Of a stretch of 64,000 nucleotides of DNA, positions 55,769 through 64,000 are shown one piece after another. The DNA is from Desulfovibrio inopinatus DSM 10711 (GTDB lineage: Bacteria; Desulfobacterota; Desulfovibrionia; Desulfovibrionales; Desulfovibrionaceae). The position numbers and the translations under genes are program-made. Within the stretch, counting starts at the first letter, position 1, and every line of letters begins with the position of its first letter. Location of the stretch: NCBI RefSeq assembly GCF_000429305.1, contig NZ_AUBP01000011.1:143739-207738 (forward strand). Reading direction: 5' to 3'. The notes under the pieces were generated by a model that was not told the origin of the DNA, made no database searches, and saw nothing but the letters and a program-made list of their open reading frames with translations.

Positions 55769-58135
55769 ATGATGACAAAAGAACCTTTTTATGCCCGGAC
55801 CGATCCCTACAATCCTACCCTTCTTCCTGATGATCCGGGGGCGCACTGGCAGCACCTTCGCGAACACTTATTGGGCGCGGCTCGGTGTGCCGCCGAATTT
55901 GCACACAACGCCAAGCCGGATGATCAGTCTTTTATCGATACAGCGCAGCGCTCCGGGTTGTTGCATGATTTGGGAAAATATCAGGATGGCTTTCAGCAGA
56001 TGTTACGCGACGCGGCTAACGGGCACATTAAGAAACGGACATCACACGCTCCGATTGGTGCATGCCACGCTTTACAAAACGCAAAGCACGAGGCGGCATT
56101 TGCTGTATATGGGCACCATGCAGGTTTGCATAAAGCGCAAGCTCATAAAGATCTTCTAAAAAACGCTTCGCTCGCCACGGAATGTCTCAACCGTGCCAGT
56201 GAAGACCATCTCGACGGAATTGACGAGCCCTGGCCCGCACCGACTCCACTCATGAACTCATCAAGCAACAATGACAAAAAACGCATGGACCTCCGTATTC
56301 GCATGTTGTCCTCATGCGTTATCGATGCCGACCGTTGTGATTGTATTCGCCACGAACTTGGAGCCTTGCCCACGGCTAAACCGTTGGATGCCTCGCATCG
56401 TTTAGATCGATTGCTCAAGTATATTGGCGGACTGGCGGCAAACTGTCCTGACGGTCCGATTAAAGCTGGTCGACGCGATGCCCTGAACGCCTGTCTCGAC
56501 GCGGCCGGCACCGACGGCAACATGTTTGCACTTCCCCTCCCCACGGGGGCAGGAAAAACGCTCTCGTCCATGGCTTTTGCCTTGAAACGCGCAAAGTGTT
56601 TTCCCGAACGCTATCGGCGTGTATTCGTCGTGGTTCCATTTTTGAGTGTCATTGAGCAAAACGCTGCCGTCTATGCCAAGGCATTGGGAAAAAACGCGGT
56701 CGTGGAACACCATTCAGGCGAACTCGGCTCTTTGGACACGATGCCTCGTACAGAGGAAGGACGAAAACGAAGCATTTCTGAAAATGATGGCAACGAAACC
56801 TTCCAAACAGCAGACGAAAAGGATCTGGAAAAACGTCTCTATGATCGCCCTCGCGACGATCTCGCCCGAGAGAATTGGGATGCTCCCATTATCATGACGA
56901 CCACCGTGCGTTTTTTTGAATCACTTTTTTCCAACGCGGCATCGGACCTGCGCCGTTTGCACAATATCGCCCGCTCTATTGTGATTCTTGATGAAGTCCA
57001 AACACTTCCGAAAGGATTTCTCGCACCCTTGTTGTCCATGATGGATGCCCTCTCCCGCGATTTTGGGGTCGATTTCGTCTTTTGCACGGCCACGCAGCCT
57101 GCTTTTGAAAAACCGCATGAAGCACGTGATCGCGACAAACGCTTCGAACAGGGACGTATTCTTCCCATTATTTCTCCAACGCTCCATGCACGTCTTTCCG
57201 AAACGTTCCGACGAGTCATTGAACCAATATGGCCATCCAAAGACGATACATGGAGCAGTGAGCGTATTGCCGAAGAAATAGAGGCAGAAGCAACGGAGCG
57301 CGGCACACGGTCCGGTCGTGTTCTCACTATTGTCAACACGAAGCGTCTCGCCGCCGATATCTTTGCGCAGTTACGGGAGACAACGGAATACTGTTGGCAT
57401 CTCTCCACGCGCATGTGCGCAGCCCATCGCTTGACAACTCTTGAAACCATCAAAGCCCATTGCAAAAATACCGACCTCCCATGTCGCCTTATCACCACAC
57501 AACTCGTTGAAGCGGGGGTCGATCTCGATTTCCCGGTTGTCATGCGCGCCATGGCACCGTTCGATTCCATTGTGCAAGCCGCCGGTCGTTGTGACCGAGA
57601 AGGCCGGGAAACATCGCGTTTAGGCGCTCCTGCCGGTCGGCTTATCGTCTTCGAGCCGGAAGACAATGCAACGCCCTACCGAAGCCAAACCGACATAACG
57701 CGTGCTCTTCTTTTGGACGGTCTCTCGTTGCACACCCCCAAAGACGTTCGACGCTATTTCAATCGGCTCTATGAAGACGACCAGGACCCCAAAAACATCG
57801 ACAATCTTCGTCTCAGTTTCGATTTCCCTGAAGTCTCCAAACAATTCCATCTTATCGATGATCGTACCAAAGCGGTTCTTGTTCCGTATGGCGACGGCAA
57901 ACAATTGATGGAAGAGCTTCGATCAACGCAACACATCGATCGCGACATCATGCGTCGTGCCGGTCGTTTTCAGGTCGGCTTATATCCGCATGAGTTCAAC
58001 CTGGCCTGTGAATTGGGAATCATTACTCGACTCTGGCCGGAAGGTGATATTTGGGGCTGTTGTATGCAAGAAAACTACGATGAATACCTTGGCCTGATAC
58101 TCGATCGCCCTGGAGTGACAACAGCGATGATGTAA
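55769..58135 (+). CDS. cas3: Cas3 helicase-nuclease, type I-C
   Basis: 788 residues. The N-terminal HD nuclease has H66-D67 in 'LLHDLGKYQDGF' plus 'SHAPIGA' and 'VYGHHAGL'. The superfamily 2 helicase follows with 'LPLPTGAGKTLSSMAFAL', the DExx box as 'VILDEVQTLPKG', 'FCTATQPAF' and 'QLVEAGVDLDFPVVMRAMAPFDSIVQAAGRCDREG'. It degrades DNA marked by Cascade. The start is one of two adjacent ATG codons (55769 or 55772). It is first in the cas operon. Confidence 0.96.
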   Translation: MMTKEPFYARTDPYNPTLLPDDPGAHWQHLREHLLGAARCAAEFAHNAKPDDQSFIDTAQRSGLLHDLGKYQDGFQQMLRDAANGHIKKRTSHAPIGACHALQNAKHEAAFAVYGHHAGLHKAQAHKDLLKNASLATECLNRASEDHLDGIDEPWPAPTPLMNSSSNNDKKRMDLRIRMLSSCVIDADRCDCIRHELGALPTAKPLDASHRLDRLLKYIGGLAANCPDGPIKAGRRDALNACLDAAGTDGNMFALPLPTGAGKTLSSMAFALKRAKCFPERYRRVFVVVPFLSVIEQNAAVYAKALGKNAVVEHHSGELGSLDTMPRTEEGRKRSISENDGNETFQTADEKDLEKRLYDRPRDDLARENWDAPIIMTTTVRFFESLFSNAASDLRRLHNIARSIVILDEVQTLPKGFLAPLLSMMDALSRDFGVDFVFCTATQPAFEKPHEARDRDKRFEQGRILPIISPTLHARLSETFRRVIEPIWPSKDDTWSSERIAEEIEAEATERGTRSGRVLTIVNTKRLAADIFAQLRETTEYCWHLSTRMCAAHRLTTLETIKAHCKNTDLPCRLITTQLVEAGVDLDFPVVMRAMAPFDSIVQAAGRCDREGRETSRLGAPAGRLIVFEPEDNATPYRSQTDITRALLLDGLSLHTPKDVRRYFNRLYEDDQDPKNIDNLRLSFDFPEVSKQFHLIDDRTKAVLVPYGDGKQLMEELRSTQHIDRDIMRRAGRFQVGLYPHEFNLACELGIITRLWPEGDIWGCCMQENYDEYLGLILDRPGVTTAMM

Positions 58136-58201
58136 AATGACAAATTTCACGCGCGACGTATTTTCGAAAGCGCTTTTCAACCTCAAACCAGGAGGACGCA
58201 T

Positions 58202-58924
58202 GTGGAAGACCAAATCGTCCGGGTAAAGGCCAGCGGTCCGCTTGCCTGCTTTTCTCGGCCGGAAATGAAGGTTGAGCGAGTCTCATACGACATTATCACG
58301 CCGTCGGCCGCTCGCGGTATTGTGGATTCCATTCTGTGGAAACCGCAAATGCGTTGGCGTATCGAGTCCATTACGGTGTTGTCGCCTATCCGGTTTCAAG
58401 CGCTCAAACGCAATGAAGTGCAAAGTACGATTCCGGTAACAGGAGCATCCGGCGTTCTGGGGTGGATGAAGAAGCCAGAGAAATACACCCCGCAAGTAGC
58501 CGGAGCCGGTCAAGGAACGGATGGAACACCTCGTAACACTCTTGCTCTACGGGATGTTGCCTACATTATCGAAGCGCGACCAATCGTATTCGAGGAGAAC
58601 GACGGCAATAACACGCCACGAAAGTATGTAGAGATGTTTACCCGGCGTTTACACAAAGGACAGTGGTACCGCACGCCGTGTTTTGGCTGCCGAGAATTCG
58701 TTGCTCGTGTGGAACCTCCAACAGGTGACGAAATCCCTCTCTCTGAAACGCGTGATCTCGGCTATATGCTCTATGACATCCTGTTCGATAAGAAAGGGAA
58801 GGACAATCGCCCGCTGTTTTTTCGCGCGCATATGCACAATGGCGTTGTGGATACACGACCTGAAACGGCCATTACCGACAACGCCATACGAAAGGAGCTG
58901 TTGTCATGCTCGTACAAGCCCTAG
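58202..58924 (+). CDS. cas5c: Cas5c (Cas5d), crRNA-processing subunit
   Basis: 240 residues from GTG at 58202, 6 bases after GGAGG; the overlapping ATG at 58200 is in a dead frame. The family N-terminus 'IVRVKASGPLACFSRPEMKVERVSYDIITPSAARGIVDSILW' is clear. In type I-C, which lacks Cas6, this protein cuts the repeat RNA and stays bound to the 5' handle. The last 19 bases overlap the cas8c start. Confidence 0.95.
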   Translation: MEDQIVRVKASGPLACFSRPEMKVERVSYDIITPSAARGIVDSILWKPQMRWRIESITVLSPIRFQALKRNEVQSTIPVTGASGVLGWMKKPEKYTPQVAGAGQGTDGTPRNTLALRDVAYIIEARPIVFEENDGNNTPRKYVEMFTRRLHKGQWYRTPCFGCREFVARVEPPTGDEIPLSETRDLGYMLYDILFDKKGKDNRPLFFRAHMHNGVVDTRPETAITDNAIRKELLSCSYKP

Positions 58925-60888
58925 CCGAGTATGCCCACACGTATCTCACAGAAATGACGGAACACCCGCAGTTTGAGGAGAAGCCAGTCCGTTTTTGGGT
59001 GGATATCCGCGAAGACGGATCATTTCTCTCGATAAGCGAACATACGCACGAACGGCCGGCGGGGAAAAACAAAGACGGAACGGATAAAATGGCATCGTTT
59101 CCGGATAGTCTGCTTGTGCCGAAATCCCCCGTCAACCGCAACTCCGGTGTGTTCCCTTTGCTCGGATGTGATTCGGCTGAATATGTGTTCCCGGCAGAGT
59201 ATCTCACGGATGGAAAAATGAAACCGCGAGATCAACAAAAAAATGCTGACTTTGTCGCATTGCTCCGTCATGCGGCGATAGCAACGAATGACCCGATGCT
59301 CGCGGCATGTGTGGCTTTTTATAAAAATGAAGAAGCCGTGAAGCAGGCTGCACAGGAGTATCGAGAACAGAAACCTGGAACCGAAGCCGTCTGTCTTGCC
59401 GTTCGGTTTTCTTCATCGGAAAGCGATAGCGCCGATAAACCCGTGATTGAACAATCTGCGGTGAAAACATGGTGGGCACCGTATTATGACGAAGCCTTTA
59501 CCAAACGCCATGAAGAAGGCGGTACTGGCATGTGCCTTGTCACCGGTGACGTCACATCGCTTGCCACCACTCACGAAAAAATCAAAGGCACATCAAGCCT
59601 CGGCGGACAGTCGGCCGGCGTCAGTCTTATGGCCTTCGATAAAGCGGCGTTTCAGTCGTACGGTTGGAAACAAAACGCGAACAGTCCTGTCGGCATCCAA
59701 ACGGCCAGCGCGTATGTAACCGGTATCAATGACTTGCTCCGACCGGGAAAGCATTGTCGGGGCCGCAGCGAAGGAAGAATGCTCCCGACGCGTTCGGACT
59801 ATGAAGGCATGGCCTTCCTCTATTGGACCAAAGCCCCCGAAGACATGTCCATGTTTGGCATGGTGGATTCACCAGACCCCGAAACAATACGAAATCTGCT
59901 TAACGCGCCATATACCCGACAAATGGAAGACGCACTGAATGACATCGATCCGGACAATGACTTTTATTTGCTGGTGGTGTCTGCGACCGGTGCCAGGCTT
60001 GTTGTGCGGGATTGGTTTCATGAACGCCTTGGAAGTGTCCGCGATAATGTACGCAACTGGTTGAGCGGCTTGAGTGTCCCCAATGTCTTTGATGCTGGGG
60101 AGCCGTCTAAACCTGTCGGTCTGTATACCCTGCTCAAATCATTGTTGCCTCCACGCGCAGACCCCAAAGATTCAGGAAATAGTGGTCGCGCCATGATGCT
60201 TTTGCGGCGAGCGCTTTACGGCACGCCATTGGGCTACGAAATACTCGATGCCGCTCTGCGACGCATTCGCATCGGTCAACAAAAAGATCCGAGTGAAAAA
60301 GCGAATTCGAAAGAACGCAAACCATCGAGTGATCGACTCATTCCCTATCGAATCGGCCTGGTTCGTATGGCGGTCTATGATATTGAGCGCCATGAATCCG
60401 GAAACACCCTCAACATGGAGATGGAGGCATTCGTGAACGAATATCTCGCCGAACGCCCTGCATTCGTTTGCGGTCGACTCATGGCCCAGTACGAAAATCT
60501 GCAATACCAAGCAGGAAGAAAGGTAGAGGCTACAAAAAACGACTCAAGCGAAAAAAACGAAGGCCCAGGACTCAACGTCTCTGTGGTGGATCGTTATTTT
60601 TCCCAAGCATCCCTTTGGCCGGCTTTGGCGTTTCCTTACCTGGAACGATTAAGCAAAGCTCACATCCGACGATTACGAAGCAATAAGCGAGAAGGCACCG
60701 CAATTGCGATCTCCAAGCGCATTTCAGAACTCATGGAGCAGGTCGGCAAGTCGTTTCCCGGCAATCTCAGTCTAAAACAGCAAGGCGAATTTATAATAGG
60801 GTATCATACTGAAAAAGCAGAAAGTATCCGCCAAAGCAAAGCCAAAAACGAAGAAAAAGATCAACAAAACAACATTGAAGCATCTTGA
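58906..60888 (+). CDS. cas8c: Cas8c, large Cascade subunit
   Basis: 660 residues. Type I-C large subunit (Csd1), recognised by 'GVFPLLGCDSAEYVF', 'CLVTGDVTSLATTHEKIKGTSSLGGQSAGVSLMAFDKAAFQSYGWKQNANSPVG' segments and the helical C-terminus that includes the internally encoded Cas11-like region. It recognises the PAM. The C-terminal tail is highly charged. It overlaps cas5c by 19 bases and is followed at once by cas7c. Confidence 0.95.
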   Translation: MLVQALAEYAHTYLTEMTEHPQFEEKPVRFWVDIREDGSFLSISEHTHERPAGKNKDGTDKMASFPDSLLVPKSPVNRNSGVFPLLGCDSAEYVFPAEYLTDGKMKPRDQQKNADFVALLRHAAIATNDPMLAACVAFYKNEEAVKQAAQEYREQKPGTEAVCLAVRFSSSESDSADKPVIEQSAVKTWWAPYYDEAFTKRHEEGGTGMCLVTGDVTSLATTHEKIKGTSSLGGQSAGVSLMAFDKAAFQSYGWKQNANSPVGIQTASAYVTGINDLLRPGKHCRGRSEGRMLPTRSDYEGMAFLYWTKAPEDMSMFGMVDSPDPETIRNLLNAPYTRQMEDALNDIDPDNDFYLLVVSATGARLVVRDWFHERLGSVRDNVRNWLSGLSVPNVFDAGEPSKPVGLYTLLKSLLPPRADPKDSGNSGRAMMLLRRALYGTPLGYEILDAALRRIRIGQQKDPSEKANSKERKPSSDRLIPYRIGLVRMAVYDIERHESGNTLNMEMEAFVNEYLAERPAFVCGRLMAQYENLQYQAGRKVEATKNDSSEKNEGPGLNVSVVDRYFSQASLWPALAFPYLERLSKAHIRRLRSNKREGTAIAISKRISELMEQVGKSFPGNLSLKQQGEFIIGYHTEKAESIRQSKAKNEEKDQQNNIEAS

Positions 60889-60898
60889 GGAGACGACA

Positions 60899-61819
60899 AT
60901 GAGCAACATCATTAATAAAAGATATGATTTTCTTTACTTGTTTGATGTCACGGACGGCAATCCTAATGGAGACCCAGATTTTGCGAACACTCCACGATTT
61001 GACCCTGAAACATATCAGGGGCTTGTATCCGATGTTTGCCTGAAGCGAAAAATCCGTGACTATGTTTATGCCTTAAAAAGTCAGTCTGGAGCCATCGAAC
61101 CCGGCTACGATATTTATGTGTTGCAAGGCAATTCCTTGGAAAGCCGCCAGCGCATGCCCTACGATAATTTGAAGGAACTTGACAAAGAAGCCAAAGGCAA
61201 AAACACCAAGGCCGAATCGATGAGAATGGCTCGTGCGTGGATGTGCAAAAACTTTTTCGATGTGCGTACATTCGGCGCAGTCATGAGTACCACTGACTTT
61301 TGGTGCGGACAGGTACGCGGTCCGGTACAAATCACATTTGCCCGTTCCTATGATCGCATTTTCAGCACCGATCATGCGATTACACGCGTTGCCTATACCA
61401 AGGAATCCAAAAAAGAAGGAACTTCGGCGCAAACGGAAATTGGACACAAACACACTGTGGCCTATGGTCTCTATGCGGCATATGGGTTCATCAACCCTAA
61501 TTTGGCCGGCGGCGATGATGGAACGCAATTTTCTGAAGACGACTTACAGGTATTGTGGACGGCTCTGACCAATATGTTCGACCTTGATCATTCGGCCGCA
61601 CGTGGTCGCATGGCGGCGCGAGGCTGCTATGTGTTCGAACATGAAAGCGCTCTAGGGAATGCCCCTTCGCACAAATTGTTTGACATGGTGAAGGTGCAGC
61701 GGGTTGAAGGGGTTGAGACACCTCGCGCTTTTACCGACTACACCGTAACATCTATCGACGAACTCAATGATCGTATGCCGGATGGCGTGTCGGTTTTAGA
61801 TAAAACAGCACAGGAATAA
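60899..61819 (+). CDS. cas7c: Cas7c, Cascade backbone
   Basis: 306 residues from the ATG at 60899 with GAGGAG upstream. The family phrase 'YDFLYLFDVTDGNPNGDPDFANTPRFDPET' and 'FDVRTFGAVMST' with 'GPVQITFARSYDRI' identify the I-C Cas7 (Csd2). Six to seven copies coat the crRNA spacer. The stop lies 5 bases before cas4. Confidence 0.96.
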   Translation: MSNIINKRYDFLYLFDVTDGNPNGDPDFANTPRFDPETYQGLVSDVCLKRKIRDYVYALKSQSGAIEPGYDIYVLQGNSLESRQRMPYDNLKELDKEAKGKNTKAESMRMARAWMCKNFFDVRTFGAVMSTTDFWCGQVRGPVQITFARSYDRIFSTDHAITRVAYTKESKKEGTSAQTEIGHKHTVAYGLYAAYGFINPNLAGGDDGTQFSEDDLQVLWTALTNMFDLDHSAARGRMAARGCYVFEHESALGNAPSHKLFDMVKVQRVEGVETPRAFTDYTVTSIDELNDRMPDGVSVLDKTAQE

Positions 61820-61823
61820 TCGC

Positions 61824-62537
61824 ATGCCGGCGCAACCGACACCAACGCGTCTTTATGACGAGTCCGATCTTCTCCCGCTTTCCGGCCTGGCGCACATGGC
61901 CTATTGCCCTCGACGGGCTGCATTGATCCATATCGAACGACTTTGGGCTGAAAGCGCGGCGACCATGGAGGGGGCCCACTTTCATCGTCGTGTCGATGCG
62001 GAGATACGTCTCGAACGACAGGGAGAGAAACTGATAGCCCGTTCTCTGCATATTCGTTCTCTTCAATTAGGACTCGTTGGCATAGCCGATGTTGTCGAGT
62101 TTACGCCGACCGATCACAAGGAAAACGGATGTCGCTTACCAGAACAAAAAGGCTGGTGGCATCCGTTTCCTGTCGAATACAAACGCGGTCGACTGCGCCA
62201 GGAACAGGGATATCTCATCCAACTCTGTGCTCAAGCTATGTGCCTTGAACATATACTTGAAATTCATATTAAAAATGGAGCACTTTTTTTCGGTAAAACA
62301 CGTCGTCGTCTCGATGTATCTTTTGACGATACCCTGCGGGTATGCACCCTGAACGCCGCCCAATCCTTCCATGAACTTGTGCGGACAAAAAGACTTCCCC
62401 CTGCGCACTATAGCAAAAAATGCAAGGAATGTTCTTTAGTTGCACAGTGCATGCCTCGCGAATCCGGAAAGAGTGCAGCCACTCATAACTCCCGCATGAT
62501 GCGGGTTTTCGAGGACGATACATGCGACATGTCCTAA
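61824..62537 (+). CDS. cas4: Cas4 exonuclease, spacer-end processing
   Basis: 237 residues. One Fe-S cysteine is Cys28 in 'AHMAYCPRRAALI', and three more lie in 'CKECSLVAQC' at the C-terminus. The RecB nuclease core has 'LVGIADVVEF' and 'PVEYKRGRL'. Cas4 selects and trims PAM-containing prespacers. It overlaps cas1 by 16 bases. Confidence 0.95.
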   Translation: MPAQPTPTRLYDESDLLPLSGLAHMAYCPRRAALIHIERLWAESAATMEGAHFHRRVDAEIRLERQGEKLIARSLHIRSLQLGLVGIADVVEFTPTDHKENGCRLPEQKGWWHPFPVEYKRGRLRQEQGYLIQLCAQAMCLEHILEIHIKNGALFFGKTRRRLDVSFDDTLRVCTLNAAQSFHELVRTKRLPPAHYSKKCKECSLVAQCMPRESGKSAATHNSRMMRVFEDDTCDMS

Positions 62538-63535
62538 ACACGCTGTATGTCACAACCCAAGGAACGTATATTCACAAAGACGGTGAAACGGTTTGCGTCT
62601 CCCAGGATCAAAAGGTCTTATTACAAATTCCAATCCATACGTTGGAAGGTATCGTAACCTTCGGTCGTGTCGGGACGAGCCCGGCGCTGTTGGGATTCTG
62701 TGCTGAACGCGGTCTGGCGGTATCGTTTCTTTCACGTTCCGGTCGCTATCTTGCTTGTGTGCGACCACCGTCATCGGGCAATGTTTTGCTGCGGCGAGAA
62801 CAATTTCGCGTTGCCGATGATGATTATCGTCGGGCGGAACTGGCCCGACTCTTTGTTGTCTCCAAGCTGGCGAATGCGAGACAAATGCTTCTTCGTTCCG
62901 CTCGTACAACGGGAGACGAAGCAATCAGCAAAGCAGCCCATGAGATTGGCTGCCTGGGCAAACAATTGGATGTTTCTGTTTCAATCGATACAGCCCGTGG
63001 AATTGAAGGAAATGCAGCGCAAATCTACTTCAATGTGCTGAACAATCGTATTCAACAAGATGGATTCCAATTTTGTAGTCGATCACGTCGTCCGCCGCTT
63101 GATGCGATCAATAGTCTGCTCTCGTTTGTCTACACCCTTCTGGCACATGATTGTGCGGCCGCTGTGGCATCAGCCGGACTTGATCCACAAGTAGGGTTTC
63201 TGCATGCCGATCGACCTGGTCGTCCGGGTCTTGCGCTTGATCTTATGGAAGAATTTCGCGCCACATTTGCTGATCGGCTGGTTCTCCGCCTCATTAACCG
63301 TGGGATGATTCAATCAAAAGAATTTCACACCTCGCCAAGCGGAGCTATTTTCATGGATGACAAAACACGGAAAACGGTTCTTGTTGCCTATGCTGAACGG
63401 AAGCGTGAAACAATAACACATCCGTTTTTGGATGAAACCGCTGAAATCGGCATGCTTTGGCATATTCAAGCAATGCTTCTGGCACGTCATCTCCGTGGAG
63501 ATCTCGATTCCTATCCTATCATGCTTTGGAGATGA
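62522..63535 (+). CDS. cas1: Cas1 integrase, type I-C
   Basis: 337 residues. The N-terminal beta domain is 'LNTLYVTTQGTYIHKDGETVCVSQDQKVLLQIPIHTLEGIV'. The catalytic helical domain has 'IEGNAAQIYFNVLNN' with the metal Glu, 'SAGLDPQVGFLHADRPGRPGLALDLMEEFR' with His and Asp. It inserts new spacers with Cas2. Start and stop overlap or abut its neighbours. Confidence 0.97.
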   Translation: MRHVLNTLYVTTQGTYIHKDGETVCVSQDQKVLLQIPIHTLEGIVTFGRVGTSPALLGFCAERGLAVSFLSRSGRYLACVRPPSSGNVLLRREQFRVADDDYRRAELARLFVVSKLANARQMLLRSARTTGDEAISKAAHEIGCLGKQLDVSVSIDTARGIEGNAAQIYFNVLNNRIQQDGFQFCSRSRRPPLDAINSLLSFVYTLLAHDCAAAVASAGLDPQVGFLHADRPGRPGLALDLMEEFRATFADRLVLRLINRGMIQSKEFHTSPSGAIFMDDKTRKTVLVAYAERKRETITHPFLDETAEIGMLWHIQAMLLARHLRGDLDSYPIMLWR

Positions 63536-63538
63536 ACC

Positions 63539-63829
63539 ATGTTGATTGTTGTAACATATGACGTCAACACACAAACGCCAGCTGGGCGGAAACGCCTGCG
63601 CCAAGTCGCAAAAGCTTGCGAGAACCACGGCCAGCGAGTGCAATTCTCCGTCTTTGAATGTCTTGTCGATCCAGCCCAATGGACAGGTCTCCGCTTGCAA
63701 CTCCTCGATATAATCGATGAAGAATCGGATTCACTGCGTTTCTATTTTCTCGGGAAAAACTGGAAACGGCGCCTCGAGCATGTGGGAGCCAAGCAAGGAT
63801 ACGACCCAACAGGGCCGCTTATCATCTGA
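63539..63829 (+). CDS. cas2: Cas2, type I-C
   Basis: 96 residues. The ferredoxin-like fold begins 'MLIVVTYDVNTQTPAGRKRLRQVAKACENHGQRVQFSVFEC' with the conserved Asp8. It forms the central dimer of the Cas1-Cas2 integrase. It is the last cas gene, 3 bases after cas1. Confidence 0.97.
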   Translation: MLIVVTYDVNTQTPAGRKRLRQVAKACENHGQRVQFSVFECLVDPAQWTGLRLQLLDIIDEESDSLRFYFLGKNWKRRLEHVGAKQGYDPTGPLII

Positions 63830-64000
63830 AAAAATATGCTGCGCCGACCCCAAGCAGTGGCCATTCCATCAGGATGTCGGCGTTTCACAAAAATCGTTAT
63901 ATACTAATGAAATAGGAGGTGATATAAAAACAAAACATGTATTTCTGCGGAACGATGGAGAGGGTCGGCGTAAAGTCCTCGATTTTACTACGCGCCAAGC
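63830..64000 (+). promoter_or_regulatory. Probable CRISPR leader (array beyond the right edge)
   Basis: 171 noncoding, fairly AT-rich bases after cas2, the usual place of the leader in type I-C loci. No repeat begins before base 64000. TATACTAATG near 63900 could be a -10 region. The array itself is not seen. Confidence 0.55.

Noticed and set aside
1..64000. tRNA, rRNA, insertion sequences and prophage genes
   Set aside because: None was recognised in the intergenic regions or among the proteins.

Overview
The window looks like a chromosomal segment of a sulfate-reducing deltaproteobacterium of the Desulfovibrionaceae type, with GC content near 50 percent. The grounds are a HesB-like selenoprotein gene read through an in-frame UGA, 'LHNVGN' histidine kinases, a stand-alone FecR protein, an HdrD/TmcB-like iron-sulfur protein, and a type I-C CRISPR-Cas locus whose repeat is of the Desulfovibrio kind. 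This assignment is an inference from gene content.

Layout. 1-2.9 kb: an RND efflux operon (TetR, adaptor, permease running off the left edge) with its own operator. 3-6.3 kb: panD and uvrA. 6.3-14.8 kb: two-component and c-di-GMP genes, a FecR protein and a NemR-like TetR with a leaderless promoter. 15-19.2 kb: the selenoprotein gene, pyrR, argB, hslU and hslV. 19.4-31.3 kb: a large hybrid kinase, two HAD phosphatases, a VOC protein, an FmdB protein, an Mrp ATPase, an iron alcohol dehydrogenase, two lipoproteins, a serine hydrolase and an AraC regulator. 31.8-43.8 kb: a glycerol island with glpA, glpB and glpK facing left, and glpR plus a glycerol ABC transporter (glpS, T, P, Q, a DUF2160 protein, V) facing right. 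Identical 10-base motifs lie in both glp control regions. 44-54.6 kb: an HdrD-like protein, small enzymes, prmA, a UDP-glucuronate decarboxylase, azlC (frameshifted in a C8 tract), azlD, a Crp/Fnr regulator with a perfect FNR-type site, a CoA-disulfide-reductase/rhodanese fusion and a GrpB protein.

55-64 kb: a complete type I-C operon (cas3, cas5c, cas8c, cas7c, cas4, cas1, cas2) whose CRISPR array presumably begins just past the right edge. Upstream of cas3 lies the most interesting item. It is a single, slightly degenerate CRISPR repeat followed by a pseudo-spacer. The first 17 bases of the pseudo-spacer match, at 15 of 17 positions, a site directly upstream of and leading into a strong promoter about 400 bp away. 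One of the two mismatches is at position 6, where type I effectors tolerate them. The repeat is enclosed by a 17-bp inverted repeat whose one mismatch is a G-U pair in RNA. This is the architecture of a crRNA-like regulatory guide (CreR or CreA type) that would turn Cascade into a repressor. The targeted promoter reads into a 59-codon ORF and then toward cas3, so it could be either the cas promoter or that of a CreT-like toxin.
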